From Chitinophagaceae bacterium (GTDB taxonomy: Bacteria > Bacteroidota > Bacteroidia > Chitinophagales > Chitinophagaceae), in assembly GCA_020403425.1 (NCBI GenBank), contig JADBXR010000011.1, positions 1 through 64,000 on the forward strand: a DNA stretch of 64,000 nucleotides. The letters run 5' to 3'. Both the position numbers and the translations under genes were made by a program. The notes under the pieces were generated by a model, which was not told where the DNA came from, searched no databases, and saw nothing but the letters and a program-made list of their open reading frames with translations. Position 1 is the first letter of the stretch; each line of letters opens with the position of its first letter. Positions 32,896 through 42,455 of this stretch are shown here, piece by piece.

Positions 32896-34281
32896 TTACC
32901 CGTTCCAGAACTTTTCAATTTCTTCCAGGCTTTTGCCCTTGGTTTCAGGAATTTTTTTCCAGGTGATATAAAATGCATACACGCTACACAGTGCAAATAC
33001 AAGAAACGTAACAGAAGCCCCTGCCCCGTTTAGCAGTACCGGAAAAAACTGACCTACAATCCAGTTGGCAATCCATAAGCTCATGGTTGAAATAGCCACG
33101 GCTTCGGCCCTTACTCCCGTCGGAAATATTTCAGACACTACAACCCAGGTAACCGGTCCAAAAGAAAAAGCGAAGCAGGCAATGAACAGGATCACGGGTA
33201 CCAGTACCAGCCAGCCACCTGAAATATCCGTAGCAAACAGGAGCGATGCCAGTAACAAAGAGAAAACGGCTCCACCAATACCCCATAAAAGCAATGGCTT
33301 GCGGCCGGCTTTGTCAATAAAATAGATGGCTACTACGGTAAACAACATGTTTACGATCCCGATGGTTACCTGTCCGCCCAGTGCTTCGCCTAATTGAAAC
33401 CCTGCTTTTTCGAGTATGGATGGGCCATAGTAAATAATGGCATTGATACCGCTGAACTGCGATAAAGCTGCTAATAAGATACCGATGAATAATGGGCGTC
33501 TGAGTTTGCCGCTGAATAAAGTGGTTATTTTAAGGGAGCCTGCCGGGCTGAGCGAATCACGGATGGAAACCATTTCTTTAGCGGCATATTCCCTGCCCGA
33601 TATTTTTGTGAGGATGCTGTCTGCTTCCTGGGTTCTGTTTTGTAAAGCCAGCCAACGGGGACTTTCAGGGATAAAAAAGGACATCAGCAGGAAGACAACA
33701 GCGGGGATAATACCAACAGCAAACATACCACGCCAGGGTTCCAGTATAAATATCCGTTCTGCCCACCCTGTTGCAGCGAGTGGGGAAGCAGAAGCCTGGA
33801 TATACGAGTTGGAAAAATAAGCCAGCAGGATACCAATGGTAATGGCCAGCTGGTAATAGGTAACTAATTTGCCCCGCAGGTTGGCAGGAGCCATTTCAGA
33901 GAGGTACATGGGGCAGATCACAGAAGAAACACCGATGCCCACCCCTCCGATCAGGCGGAAGATGATCAGCATAAAAACACCCGGAGTAATGGCACAGCCG
34001 ATGACAGAAATGATGAACAGCAAAGCAGATAAAAACATTACTTTTTTTCTGCCTGACAGGTTGCTGAGTTTTCCGGTTATGGCCACACCGGCAATGCAGC
34101 CGACCAATGCGGAGCTAACATACCAACCCTCCATGAGAGTGCTCATGTGATACTGTTCCTTTACAAAGCTGATGGTGCCTGAGATTACGGCTGTATCAAA
34201 GCCAAATAAAAATCCACCCAATGCTGCCGTAATGGTGAGCAGTGTTAAGAAGCCGATATTAACCTTATTTACATTTTTCAT
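32896..34281 (-). CDS. Sugar porter of the MFS superfamily
   Basis: 461 residues, 12 transmembrane helices, sugar:H+ symporter family (XylE/GLUT-like). Family motifs are present: GFDTAVISG in helix 1, SGRKKVM after helix 2, SEMAPANLRG after helix 4, PESPRWL before the central loop, GRKPLL after helix 8 and PETKGKSLEE at the C-terminus. The start at 34281 (MKNVNKVNIGF) is preferred because upstream codons have no family likeness. It is 11 bp downstream of the ROK/isomerase gene on the same strand, so it probably imports the sugar phosphorylated by that enzyme. Confidence 0.92.
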   Translation of the reverse strand: MKNVNKVNIGFLTLLTITAALGGFLFGFDTAVISGTISFVKEQYHMSTLMEGWYVSSALVGCIAGVAITGKLSNLSGRKKVMFLSALLFIISVIGCAITPGVFMLIIFRLIGGVGIGVSSVICPMYLSEMAPANLRGKLVTYYQLAITIGILLAYFSNSYIQASASPLAATGWAERIFILEPWRGMFAVGIIPAVVFLLMSFFIPESPRWLALQNRTQEADSILTKISGREYAAKEMVSIRDSLSPAGSLKITTLFSGKLRRPLFIGILLAALSQFSGINAIIYYGPSILEKAGFQLGEALGGQVTIGIVNMLFTVVAIYFIDKAGRKPLLLWGIGGAVFSLLLASLLFATDISGGWLVLVPVILFIACFAFSFGPVTWVVVSEIFPTGVRAEAVAISTMSLWIANWIVGQFFPVLLNGAGASVTFLVFALCSVYAFYITWKKIPETKGKSLEEIEKFWNG

Positions 34282-34292
34282 GGTTGTGTATT

Positions 34293-36974
34293 TTAACAGC
34301 GTTCGTCTTTTACGTAAGCTACTACGAGGTATGCGTTCTCTTCCGGTGCTGTGCAAACCTGGTATTCACCGGCAGCGGCCGGTACGATAAATGTTTCGGC
34401 ATAATGGAAAGTCTGTTGCCTGGTTCCGGTATTTACTATAATGTGTGTTCCCTCTACAAGCATACAGCAATGACTGTGGCCGTTAGTGGGAATGGTTATC
34501 CGTCCGGTAAATTCATAGCGGTCAATGCTGTAGAAATGTTCGGAGTGGGTGGGTAGTTTCATTTTTCTGCCGCCCGGCCACTCTGCTTCCATAACAGGAT
34601 GAGATATCAGTTGCTGCTCCACGTAATCACCCTGCCTGTCGAAGTATAGATTATCAAACGCATGTTCAATATTGATCGGGCGAGGCTGTCCGTTCAGATC
34701 CAGTCTTAACCAGTCGTACATTTTAAAAGTAAAAATATAAGGGGTATTACTGATCTCCAGCACCATATTGTTTTTTCCGGATGCATGAACGGTGCCGTTA
34801 GGGATGAGAAAGAGATCGTGTTTGTGAGCTTCTTTTTTCTGTATAAATTTTTCAATATCCACTGCCACCGATTTTTCCTGCGCATCGGTTAAAGCATTTT
34901 TCAGTTCTGCAGCATCAATCCCTTGTTGAAAACCGAGGTACACACTGGCGCCGGGTTCACAGTCGAGTATATAATAGGTTTCATCCTGTGTAAAATTTTC
35001 ACCAAATTTTTTTCGGATATAAGCAGGCCGGGGATGACATTGTACAGATAGGTTACCCCCGTCATAGGTATCAAGAAAATCAAAACGGATCGGGAATTCA
35101 TTACCAAAACGTTTGGCTGCTTTGCCCAAAAGGTTTTGGTTGTTCATGAATAGCAGAAAATCGAAAGATACTTCCAGCAGGTAGTTGTTTCCTTCCAGCA
35201 CAATCCCGTTCTCTGGTGTAATCAGTTCAAAAGACCATGCATAATTGATCTCGTCCTGGTTTAGTCCGGCAATTTTCTTTTTCATCCAGTTACCACCCCA
35301 TACACCGGCTTCAAACCAGGGTCTTGCCCGCAGTGCATGACTGGTCATGTCAAGTAATGTGTCGCGGAAATCGTTACCCTGCATCCAGGTGATGGTGGAA
35401 ATCCGCTGTTCATCAACCATATAATCAATTGCAGGAAGCAGTTTTTCCTTGTGTTTGTTCAGCACGGGCCAGTCAACAAAATAGAAGCGTTTGTAGGTTT
35501 GTGTGTTGGATAAGGGTTCTGTTACACCGATATTGGTGATACTGCCGGCCCGCATGCGGTATTGAATCTCGTTTTTGGGTGTATCTGCATAAATCAATGG
35601 CCCCTGCCAGTTACTTAATGCAGCACCGGTACCATACACAATACAGATGTCGGCCGAGGGGTCTGGTTGCAGCAAGTCTATTTTTTCCTGGTCAAAAAAG
35701 TCAGCCAGCTCACCGGTATATCTTTTGCCAAAAATGGGATCGTTGCCGTTTAAGTGCTCCACCAGCCTATTGTTGATGCTTGCGCTATCATGCAGGCAGG
35801 TGTTGATATCGTACCAGTATACTTTCCGGTTGTTTGCCTGTAAGGCTTCCTGCAGCTGTTGCCTGAAAGGTTCCCATAGTACACCTCCATATCCATCAAT
35901 AACAACTGTTTTTTCATTATGTATTTTTTCGGCCAGGGAATGAAATCCCGTGAAAACCGGGTGAGGGCTTTGGTAAGAAGGGAAAACCTGGTACCCGCTT
36001 TGTTCTGACATATCGGTTGATACAGGTAATAATGGTTGTGTTGATTTTCGGTATGTATGGATCATTGTGTTTTCAGTTTGTGGATAGTTATCGGATGGAG
36101 CCTGTAAAGCGGCACCGGTTAAAATACATTCTTCTGTATCGTTACAATACAGGATGTTCAGTGCCGGTATCAGAGGGGCAAGTTCTTTTGTTAAAGCAGC
36201 ACCGAACAGGTGATGGGCTTTTGACAGGTTGCCACCTACGATCAGCTCGTTAGAATCGAATTGTTGTAACCAGGGTAATAAAAAAGTTCCCAGGTTAGTG
36301 CCGAATTGGGTAAAGATGGATCGCGAAACAGCTGTATTACTATCGGCCAGTTCCTTAACTGATGTAAGTTGTGTGCCTGTTTGTTGCTGATATGCCTGAA
36401 AAAACCAGCGGGTAGAAATATACTCTTCTGCAGTTCCGGAAAGAAAGGGTTGGTTATACAAACAACCCTTTTCCGGGATGGCATTATCCGCAGTAACCAG
36501 TTTGCCTTCTTTCATAAAAGCGGAACCTAATCCGGTTCCGAGGGTAATGCATACGGTTCTGCTGCTGCGTAACCGGTGACGTTGGTATACGCCGTATGCA
36601 AAACAATGCGCGTCATTAAAAAAATGGAAGGGCATATTATGCAAGCCGGTAACGGTTTTCAATGCCTGTGCTATATGAAGTCCGTAGGTAGCGGCAAACT
36701 TTCCGCCTACACCGGTTATTTTGCTGATCCCTTTTTTGTAATCAAAAGGCCCCGGGAAGGCCAGGCCAATGGAATTGATGCCAGGGGAGGTTTTCAGAAC
36801 GGTCAGGATACCGCCGGCAATATCGTTCACGATTTCAATGGCGGAGGCAGTGCTGTTTATTTGTTTCCGAAATACTTCCAAAGTAGGTTCTCCTTTTCCG
36901 GTAATATCAATAACACTGAAAGAAGCATGGCTTCCTCCGATATCTATCCCCATCCGGTTGGTTGCTGCTGTCAT
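34293..36974 (-). CDS. ROK sugar kinase fused to class I mannose-6-phosphate isomerase
   Basis: 893 residues with three parts. The first 300 residues are a ROK kinase (MGIDIGGSHASFSVIDITG; TLGTGLGSAFMKEG). The middle (about 330-560) has a VVIDGYGGVLWEPF strand and P-loop-like alpha/beta character but no clear Walker A. The C-terminal 330 residues are a class I phosphomannose isomerase with the metal-site blocks NLSVQCHPRPAYI, QDETYYILDCEPG and IPNGTVHASG. It would phosphorylate a hexose and interconvert mannose-6-P and fructose-6-P, feeding glycolysis. The middle part makes a third activity possible. It shares a promoter region divergent from susC. Confidence 0.82.
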   Translation of the reverse strand: MTAATNRMGIDIGGSHASFSVIDITGKGEPTLEVFRKQINSTASAIEIVNDIAGGILTVLKTSPGINSIGLAFPGPFDYKKGISKITGVGGKFAATYGLHIAQALKTVTGLHNMPFHFFNDAHCFAYGVYQRHRLRSSRTVCITLGTGLGSAFMKEGKLVTADNAIPEKGCLYNQPFLSGTAEEYISTRWFFQAYQQQTGTQLTSVKELADSNTAVSRSIFTQFGTNLGTFLLPWLQQFDSNELIVGGNLSKAHHLFGAALTKELAPLIPALNILYCNDTEECILTGAALQAPSDNYPQTENTMIHTYRKSTQPLLPVSTDMSEQSGYQVFPSYQSPHPVFTGFHSLAEKIHNEKTVVIDGYGGVLWEPFRQQLQEALQANNRKVYWYDINTCLHDSASINNRLVEHLNGNDPIFGKRYTGELADFFDQEKIDLLQPDPSADICIVYGTGAALSNWQGPLIYADTPKNEIQYRMRAGSITNIGVTEPLSNTQTYKRFYFVDWPVLNKHKEKLLPAIDYMVDEQRISTITWMQGNDFRDTLLDMTSHALRARPWFEAGVWGGNWMKKKIAGLNQDEINYAWSFELITPENGIVLEGNNYLLEVSFDFLLFMNNQNLLGKAAKRFGNEFPIRFDFLDTYDGGNLSVQCHPRPAYIRKKFGENFTQDETYYILDCEPGASVYLGFQQGIDAAELKNALTDAQEKSVAVDIEKFIQKKEAHKHDLFLIPNGTVHASGKNNMVLEISNTPYIFTFKMYDWLRLDLNGQPRPINIEHAFDNLYFDRQGDYVEQQLISHPVMEAEWPGGRKMKLPTHSEHFYSIDRYEFTGRITIPTNGHSHCCMLVEGTHIIVNTGTRQQTFHYAETFIVPAAAGEYQVCTAPEENAYLVVAYVKDERC

Positions 36975-37454
36975 ATGAGTGATCGGGTTTTCTTATAATG
37001 ATTGTTGTGTATAACTAAGGCGTGATGCGATTTTAACGTTTTGTATTCCTGCTGAAATAGACTGCTGTTTATTGCCGGATCAGCGCTCCTGTCGTTTTTT
37101 AATGCGTAAAATAGTTGTTGAAAATATAGCCTGTACTGCGGTTTGTATACTATGCTGCGGGCACAATACTAAATAAGAAAACCTTCATCAACAACTTAAT
37201 TGACGCTGAAATTGTATAAAAAAAAGGAGGCAAATATTTTACTTCATTTAGCAAATTTTGGCGTTGATACCCTTTGTTCAACTATCTATTTTTGGAAGTA
37301 CAAGTATCCTATTCTGGTTTGGGCTGTTTCGTTGAAACATAGCCGGGTTGCCATATCCCGGGTAATATCATGTAATGTGTATGCCTGACACAGAAGAGAT
37401 AGTTGTATGCCTCAGGCATTTTCTTTAACACTTAAAAACGATAAAAACAAGGCC
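36975..37454. other. Divergent promoter region between kinase/isomerase and susC
   Basis: 480 bp without a gene. A good promoter for susC is present at 37264-37294. The minus-strand promoter for the kinase/isomerase gene is not clear. A short reading frame at 37200-37388 crosses the promoter and is not credible. Confidence 0.6.
37264..37294 (+). promoter_or_regulatory. Promoter for the susCD operon
   Basis: TTG at 37264-37266, 20-nt spacer, TATTTTTG at 37287-37294: full agreement with the Bacteroidota consensus. Transcription would start near 37300, giving a leader of about 155 nt before the susC ATG, room for post-transcriptional control. Confidence 0.65.
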
Positions 37455-40400
37455 ATGACTCAAAATCAATTTTTAAAACGATTGCTACTTTTGTTTTGCG
37501 GGTGTTGCCTGTACCTTATCTCCTTTGCACAAACCGTTGGTGGAAAAGTAACTGATGAAAATGATGCTCCATTAGCCGGCGTGTCTGTACAGGTTATGAA
37601 TACTGCCAAAGGAACCACAACTAACGAAAAGGGAGAGTTTACCTTGCAGGCACAGCAGGGGGCAACGCTTGAGTTTACATTCATTGGTTATGTAACAGTT
37701 GCCCAGAAAGTAACGGGCAGTTATCTGACTGTTAAAATGAGTAAGAGTGCAGATAATGTACTTTCTGATGTAGTAGTAGTGGGATATGCAACGCAGAAAA
37801 AAGTGAGTCTCTCCGGCTCCGTTTCTGTGATTGGCAGAAAATCGTTGGAAAACAGGCCTGTTACCAATGCTATCCAGGCATTGCAGGGTCTTTCTCCAGG
37901 CCTGGTGGTTACCCGTTCCAGCGGACAGCCCGGATACGAAGGATGGAATATCAATATCCGTGGGGTTTCTTCGTTAAACGGAACCAATAACCCGCTGTTG
38001 ATGGTGGATGGGGTGGAATATGCCAACCTTACCCTGATTAACCCGGATGATATTGAGTCTGTTTCTGTGTTGAAAGATGCTTCGGCCGCTGCCATTTATG
38101 GTGCCAAAGCCTCTAATGGTGTAATGCTGATTACTACCAAAAACGGTAAAGCCGGTAAAGTAACGGTGAATTATACCGGTATGTTCCAGAATAAAAGTCC
38201 GCTGAGTCTTCCTAAAACCGTTCCTTTTAATATCAGTGCCACACTGCAGAACCTGGCCAATAAAAACAATGGCGGCGCTCCTTCCTGGAGTGATGCACAG
38301 ATAGCCATGTTCAAAGATCCCAATACCACATTCCTGCCTACCGATCCGGCCAATACATTCTATTATAGCGAAATGGATTATGTTTCCATGACTGTTAAAA
38401 AGAATATCGGTGCCGTATCACACAATATCAACTTAACCGGCGGTAATGAGAATACCAGGTATTTTATCGGACTGGGTTATAACGACAACAGCGGTATGCT
38501 GAAAGTAGGCCCCGACAGGAATAAACGTTATAACGCAAGGATCAACCTGACTACTAAATTCAATAATATATTCAGTCTTGATTCCCGTTTGTCTTTTACC
38601 CAGAATAAAGTAGAAGCGGCGGCGGGTTCACTGGATGGTGATTATGGTTTGTTATACAATATTTATAACCTGAGACCGATCACCCCGGTATTTGTTCCGG
38701 GCGATGAATCAAAATATTTATCAGGTGTTAATACCTATGCTACTTTAAAAGATGGTGGTTTTAACAATACAACGCAGAATGCGCTGGATGCCGTATTTAC
38801 TTTTAAAGCAGATAACCTGGTTAAAGGTTTACAGTTAAGCGCCAACTATAGCCCCCATCTGGAGCAGAGTGTGCAGGATATGTTCTTTAAAACAGTACCC
38901 ATGTACAGTTTCGTAAAAGCTTCCGGCACTTTTGTACAGAACGCATGGGTAAACAGATCCAATTCGCTTAATAAGTACCGGATCTCTCAAAGCTCCTATA
39001 CCTCCAATTTCCTTGCAGATTATGGTACGTCTTTTGGCGAACATCATTTACGTCTGCTCGGAGGTGTACAATACCAGGGCTATAATTTTAACCGGATGAA
39101 TGCCAGCCTTACCAACCTGATCAACAATAACCTGGCTACCCTGAATTATACCACCAATGCTACATTGCCGGTAACCTCCATCTCAGATGATCTGCAGGCA
39201 AATGCATGGCAGTCTTTTTTCGGACGTATTAACTATGATTATAAGAATAAATATTATGTAGAAGCCACTTTGCGCAATGATGCCAGCTCACGCCTGGCAC
39301 CTGGTAATCGTGCACAGACTTTCCCTGCTTTCTCTGTAGCATGGCGTATGTCGCAGGAGAAATGGATGGAAAAAATAAAATTCATCAACGAGTTAAAAGT
39401 AAGGGCTTCATGGGGTAAACTGGGTAATGCACAGCTGGGTCAGTTGTACCAGAACAATTATCCATCCATAGCCACACTGGTAAACGGCGTATATCCCTTT
39501 AACAATGCCGCTTCCACTTTTATTTACCAGCGCGCTTTGCCCTCTGACGCACTTGGATGGGAAACCGTTACCACTACCAATATTGGTATCGACTTCTCCC
39601 TGTTCCAGAGCAGGCTGAGTGGAAGTTTTGATGTGTATGAAAGAGTGAACGATAATATGCTGATCCCCGTTAACCTTCCGGCAGTATTGGGCGTAATACC
39701 CAGCACTTCTAACGCAGCTGCCATGAAAACAAAAGGTTGGGATCTTGATCTGAACTGGAGAGATAAAATCGGTAAAGTGTCTTATTCTGTAGGATTCAAC
39801 CTGAGCGATAATAAGAATGAGATCACCAAGTACCTCGGAAACGTAGTGTACGGCGAGGGCGTGAACCAGGCATTACCCGGTATGCCCATCAACTCGATCT
39901 TTGGGTACAGATCAACAGGTTATTTTCAATCGGCAGATGAAGTAACGCAAAGCGCCAAGCAGTTTGGAGCCACCAACCAGGGACCTGGGGATATTAAATA
40001 CCAGGATGTGAACGGAGATGGTGTAATTAATGGTGGTACCGGAACTCCGGCCAACCACGGAGACCTCGTGTATCTTGGCAATCCAGCTCCCAGGTATAAT
40101 TTCGGAATCAATCTCGGTGCGCAGTGGAACGGCTTTGATCTTTCTGTTTTCTTCCAGGGAACCGGCAAGCGGAACATCATCCTGTATCCTTACCAGGTAA
40201 TTCCATTCGGACAAAGCTGGCGTTACCCGCTGGATAATTATATAGACAATTACTGGACCGAAAGTAACCGCAATGCCAGGTTTCCGAGACCTATTGCCGG
40301 CGGAGGTACCAATATGCGTATCAACAGTGCTTTTGTACAGGATGGTGCTTACCTCAGGCTGAAAAATGTGCAACTGGGTTATACCATACCGGCACAGCTG

Positions 40401-40568
40401 CTGAGTAAGTATAAAATACAGAAACTGCGTGTGTTCTTCAGCGGACAGGACCTGTTTACCATAACCAAAATGTGGTACAAGTATTTCGATCCGGAAAGTC
40501 CTAACAATGTTTCTTATGCGTATCCCTATTTCAGTACGTATGCATTTGGTGTAAATGTTACCTTCTAA
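37455..40568 (+). CDS. SusC/RagA-family TonB-dependent transporter
   Basis: 1037 residues from the ATG at 37455, which opens on a signal peptide (CLYLISFAQ). An upstream in-frame ATG at 37407 would add a charged extension. Domains are a carboxypeptidase-like regulatory domain (about 25-105), then the SusC signature SDVVVVGYATQKK, the plug (about 130-240, ending GVMLITTKNGKAGKV) and a 22-strand barrel to the C-terminal YAFGVNVTF. It imports oligosaccharides across the outer membrane with the SusD partner encoded next. A terminator-like hairpin lies between the two genes. Confidence 0.95.
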   Translation: MTQNQFLKRLLLLFCGCCLYLISFAQTVGGKVTDENDAPLAGVSVQVMNTAKGTTTNEKGEFTLQAQQGATLEFTFIGYVTVAQKVTGSYLTVKMSKSADNVLSDVVVVGYATQKKVSLSGSVSVIGRKSLENRPVTNAIQALQGLSPGLVVTRSSGQPGYEGWNINIRGVSSLNGTNNPLLMVDGVEYANLTLINPDDIESVSVLKDASAAAIYGAKASNGVMLITTKNGKAGKVTVNYTGMFQNKSPLSLPKTVPFNISATLQNLANKNNGGAPSWSDAQIAMFKDPNTTFLPTDPANTFYYSEMDYVSMTVKKNIGAVSHNINLTGGNENTRYFIGLGYNDNSGMLKVGPDRNKRYNARINLTTKFNNIFSLDSRLSFTQNKVEAAAGSLDGDYGLLYNIYNLRPITPVFVPGDESKYLSGVNTYATLKDGGFNNTTQNALDAVFTFKADNLVKGLQLSANYSPHLEQSVQDMFFKTVPMYSFVKASGTFVQNAWVNRSNSLNKYRISQSSYTSNFLADYGTSFGEHHLRLLGGVQYQGYNFNRMNASLTNLINNNLATLNYTTNATLPVTSISDDLQANAWQSFFGRINYDYKNKYYVEATLRNDASSRLAPGNRAQTFPAFSVAWRMSQEKWMEKIKFINELKVRASWGKLGNAQLGQLYQNNYPSIATLVNGVYPFNNAASTFIYQRALPSDALGWETVTTTNIGIDFSLFQSRLSGSFDVYERVNDNMLIPVNLPAVLGVIPSTSNAAAMKTKGWDLDLNWRDKIGKVSYSVGFNLSDNKNEITKYLGNVVYGEGVNQALPGMPINSIFGYRSTGYFQSADEVTQSAKQFGATNQGPGDIKYQDVNGDGVINGGTGTPANHGDLVYLGNPAPRYNFGINLGAQWNGFDLSVFFQGTGKRNIILYPYQVIPFGQSWRYPLDNYIDNYWTESNRNARFPRPIAGGGTNMRINSAFVQDGAYLRLKNVQLGYTIPAQLLSKYKIQKLRVFFSGQDLFTITKMWYKYFDPESPNNVSYAYPYFSTYAFGVNVTF

Positions 40569-40582
40569 TTTCAGAAAAACGG

Positions 40583-40620
40583 GAGCAGGTGCAGTACTGT
40601 AAAAACCTGCTCTCTTTTTT
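40583..40620 (+). terminator. Intercistronic terminator/attenuator between susC and susD
   Basis: GAGCAGGT (40583-40590) pairs perfectly with ACCTGCTC (40605-40612), followed by TCTTTTTT. It is 15 bp after the susC stop and 34 bp before susD. It may set the susC:susD transcript ratio or protect the susC 3' end. Confidence 0.65.
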
Positions 40621-40653
40621 GAGATCCAGTCATTAAAAAATAAAATTAAAATC

Positions 40654-42387
40654 ATGATAAGGAAATATCATTTCAGGCGTATACTGTGGGTCTTACCGGC
40701 AGCCATTCTCTGGCTGGCGGGTTGTAACAAGAACCTCGACCTGCTTCCTGAGTCGCAGCTGGCAGATGCCAACTTCTGGAAAACGACTTCAGACCTGAGT
40801 CAGGCCTGTAATTATCTGTATACATTTTTAAGTGGGCTGAGTACGGATGATCCTACCGGTTATCCTACACCGCTGCAGGATAATTATTCTGATAAAACTT
40901 TTGGTGCACGCTCTGTAGGTTTTGGCGATGGTTCCAGCACGGCACCGGCTACTTCCAACGAGTGGTCTAATTATTACAAAGCTATCCGCGCAGCCAACAA
41001 TATCCTGCAAAAAGCACCAGGTGTTACAGGAGATGCTGCCACCATTAACCGGTATGTGGGCGAAGCCCGTTTTTTCAGGGGGATGGCTTATTTTGAACTG
41101 GTAAAAAGATTTGGAGATGTTCCTTACATCAACAAAATTCTGACACCAACGGATTCTTTACTGTATTCAGCACGCACTCCCCGCCAGGCGGTTATCGACA
41201 GCATTTATGCTGATCTCGATTTTGCAGCTGCTAATTGTCCGCAGCCGGATGTAATGCCTGCAGCAGAATATGGACGTATCACCCGTGCCGCTGCACTCTC
41301 GTTCAAGGCAAGAGTGGCTTTGTTTGAAGGAACCTGGGACAAATTCCGCGGTATCAGCACAGCAAACACCAACCTGCAGGTAGCGGTTACGGCAAGTAAT
41401 ACCGTAATAACAGAAGGGAAACACAGGTTGTACACTTCACAGGGAGCCGAAAGTTATTTCTATGAATTCCAGTACGATGGTGGTGCCAATGGAAACCCGA
41501 TCCAGTCAGTTCCCGGTCCGCAGGTGAATTACACCTATGCTACCAACAAGGAGAACATACTGGTAAGATTATACGGCCAGAACCAAAGCAATAATATTGC
41601 TTCGCATTCTTTTGGCAGAACCTATCTTGACCAGGCCAATATTGCACCTACCCGTGTGATCATGGATGCATATTTATATAAAGACGGATTACCGCAGGGT
41701 AAGTCTGCTTTTGATTCATCCAATAACCAGACAAGTTCTTTAACCGAGTTCCAGAACAGGGATCCCCGTATGTCCATGTCTGTGTATAACAGAACCTTGA
41801 TCACACCATCTGTAGGAGGGTTGATTCCTTATGTGGCAGGTATTACGTATCGGTACCGGAAATACTGGATTGTGAGCGACTGGACAGCCAATGTCAGCTT
41901 TATCAATTTTAACGTACTGCGTTATGCAGAAGTATTGCTCACCAATGCAGAAGCTAAATTTGAACTGAATGGTTCTATCAGCGATGCAGAGTTAAACCAG
42001 ACCATTAACGAGATCCGTAACCGCGCCACTGGTAACGATGCAAGCAAATTGCCTTTATTAACCAACGCATTTGTAACAGCCAATGGTTTGGATATGCGCA
42101 CAGAAATCAGAAGAGAAAGGGCCATTGAATTATCATTCGAAGGGCTGGCTTACTGGGATCTGCTCAGGTGGAAAACAGCCGAAACAGTATTGCCGCAGGC
42201 GATTTTGGGCAGGAAATATTTTGCCGCAGAAAACCCGGCAGGTACCACACCCAATCTCCTGAATGGATATGTGGTGCTGGAAGCAGCGTCTTTCCGCAAG
42301 TTTAATCCGGCTAAAGATTATTTGTGGGCCCTGCCAACACAGGAATTGGCTTTAAACACTAAATTAGCCCAGAATCCTAACTGGTAA
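40654..42387 (+). CDS. SusD/RagB-family nutrient-binding lipoprotein
   Basis: 577 residues. The lipobox AAILWLAGC places the acylated Cys near residue 24. The N-terminal NLDLLPESQLADANFWKTTSDLSQACNYLY stretch and the TPR-type helices (AKFELNGSISDAELNQTINEIRNRA) are family hallmarks. The C-terminal LRWKTAE region ends with DYLWALPTQELALNTKLAQNPNW, a typical SusD ending. It forms the lid over the SusC barrel and binds glycans at the cell surface. It lies 85 bp after susC. Confidence 0.95.
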   Translation: MIRKYHFRRILWVLPAAILWLAGCNKNLDLLPESQLADANFWKTTSDLSQACNYLYTFLSGLSTDDPTGYPTPLQDNYSDKTFGARSVGFGDGSSTAPATSNEWSNYYKAIRAANNILQKAPGVTGDAATINRYVGEARFFRGMAYFELVKRFGDVPYINKILTPTDSLLYSARTPRQAVIDSIYADLDFAAANCPQPDVMPAAEYGRITRAAALSFKARVALFEGTWDKFRGISTANTNLQVAVTASNTVITEGKHRLYTSQGAESYFYEFQYDGGANGNPIQSVPGPQVNYTYATNKENILVRLYGQNQSNNIASHSFGRTYLDQANIAPTRVIMDAYLYKDGLPQGKSAFDSSNNQTSSLTEFQNRDPRMSMSVYNRTLITPSVGGLIPYVAGITYRYRKYWIVSDWTANVSFINFNVLRYAEVLLTNAEAKFELNGSISDAELNQTINEIRNRATGNDASKLPLLTNAFVTANGLDMRTEIRRERAIELSFEGLAYWDLLRWKTAETVLPQAILGRKYFAAENPAGTTPNLLNGYVVLEAASFRKFNPAKDYLWALPTQELALNTKLAQNPNW

Positions 42388-42404
42388 TTGTTTATAAACA
42401 CGTT

Positions 42405-42455
42405 GAAACATGGCAAAGAATCGTTGTCGTTTAATACCATTCTTTGCCATGTTTC
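42405..42455 (+). promoter_or_regulatory. 17-bp perfect hairpin over the lyase start codon
   Basis: GAAACATGGCAAAGAAT (42405-42421) pairs perfectly with ATTCTTTGCCATGTTTC (42439-42455), with a 17-nt loop. The ATG at 42410 lies in the left arm and a second in-frame ATG at 42449 in the right arm. It could act as a terminator/processing site after susD or as a translational switch for the lyase. Confidence 0.65.

Noticed and set aside
37200..37388. 62-codon ORF upstream of susC
   Set aside because: It crosses the best promoter (37264-37294) and lacks protein-like character.
39912..40655. 247-codon minus-strand ORF
   Set aside because: Lies wholly antisense to the clear susC reading frame; a shadow.
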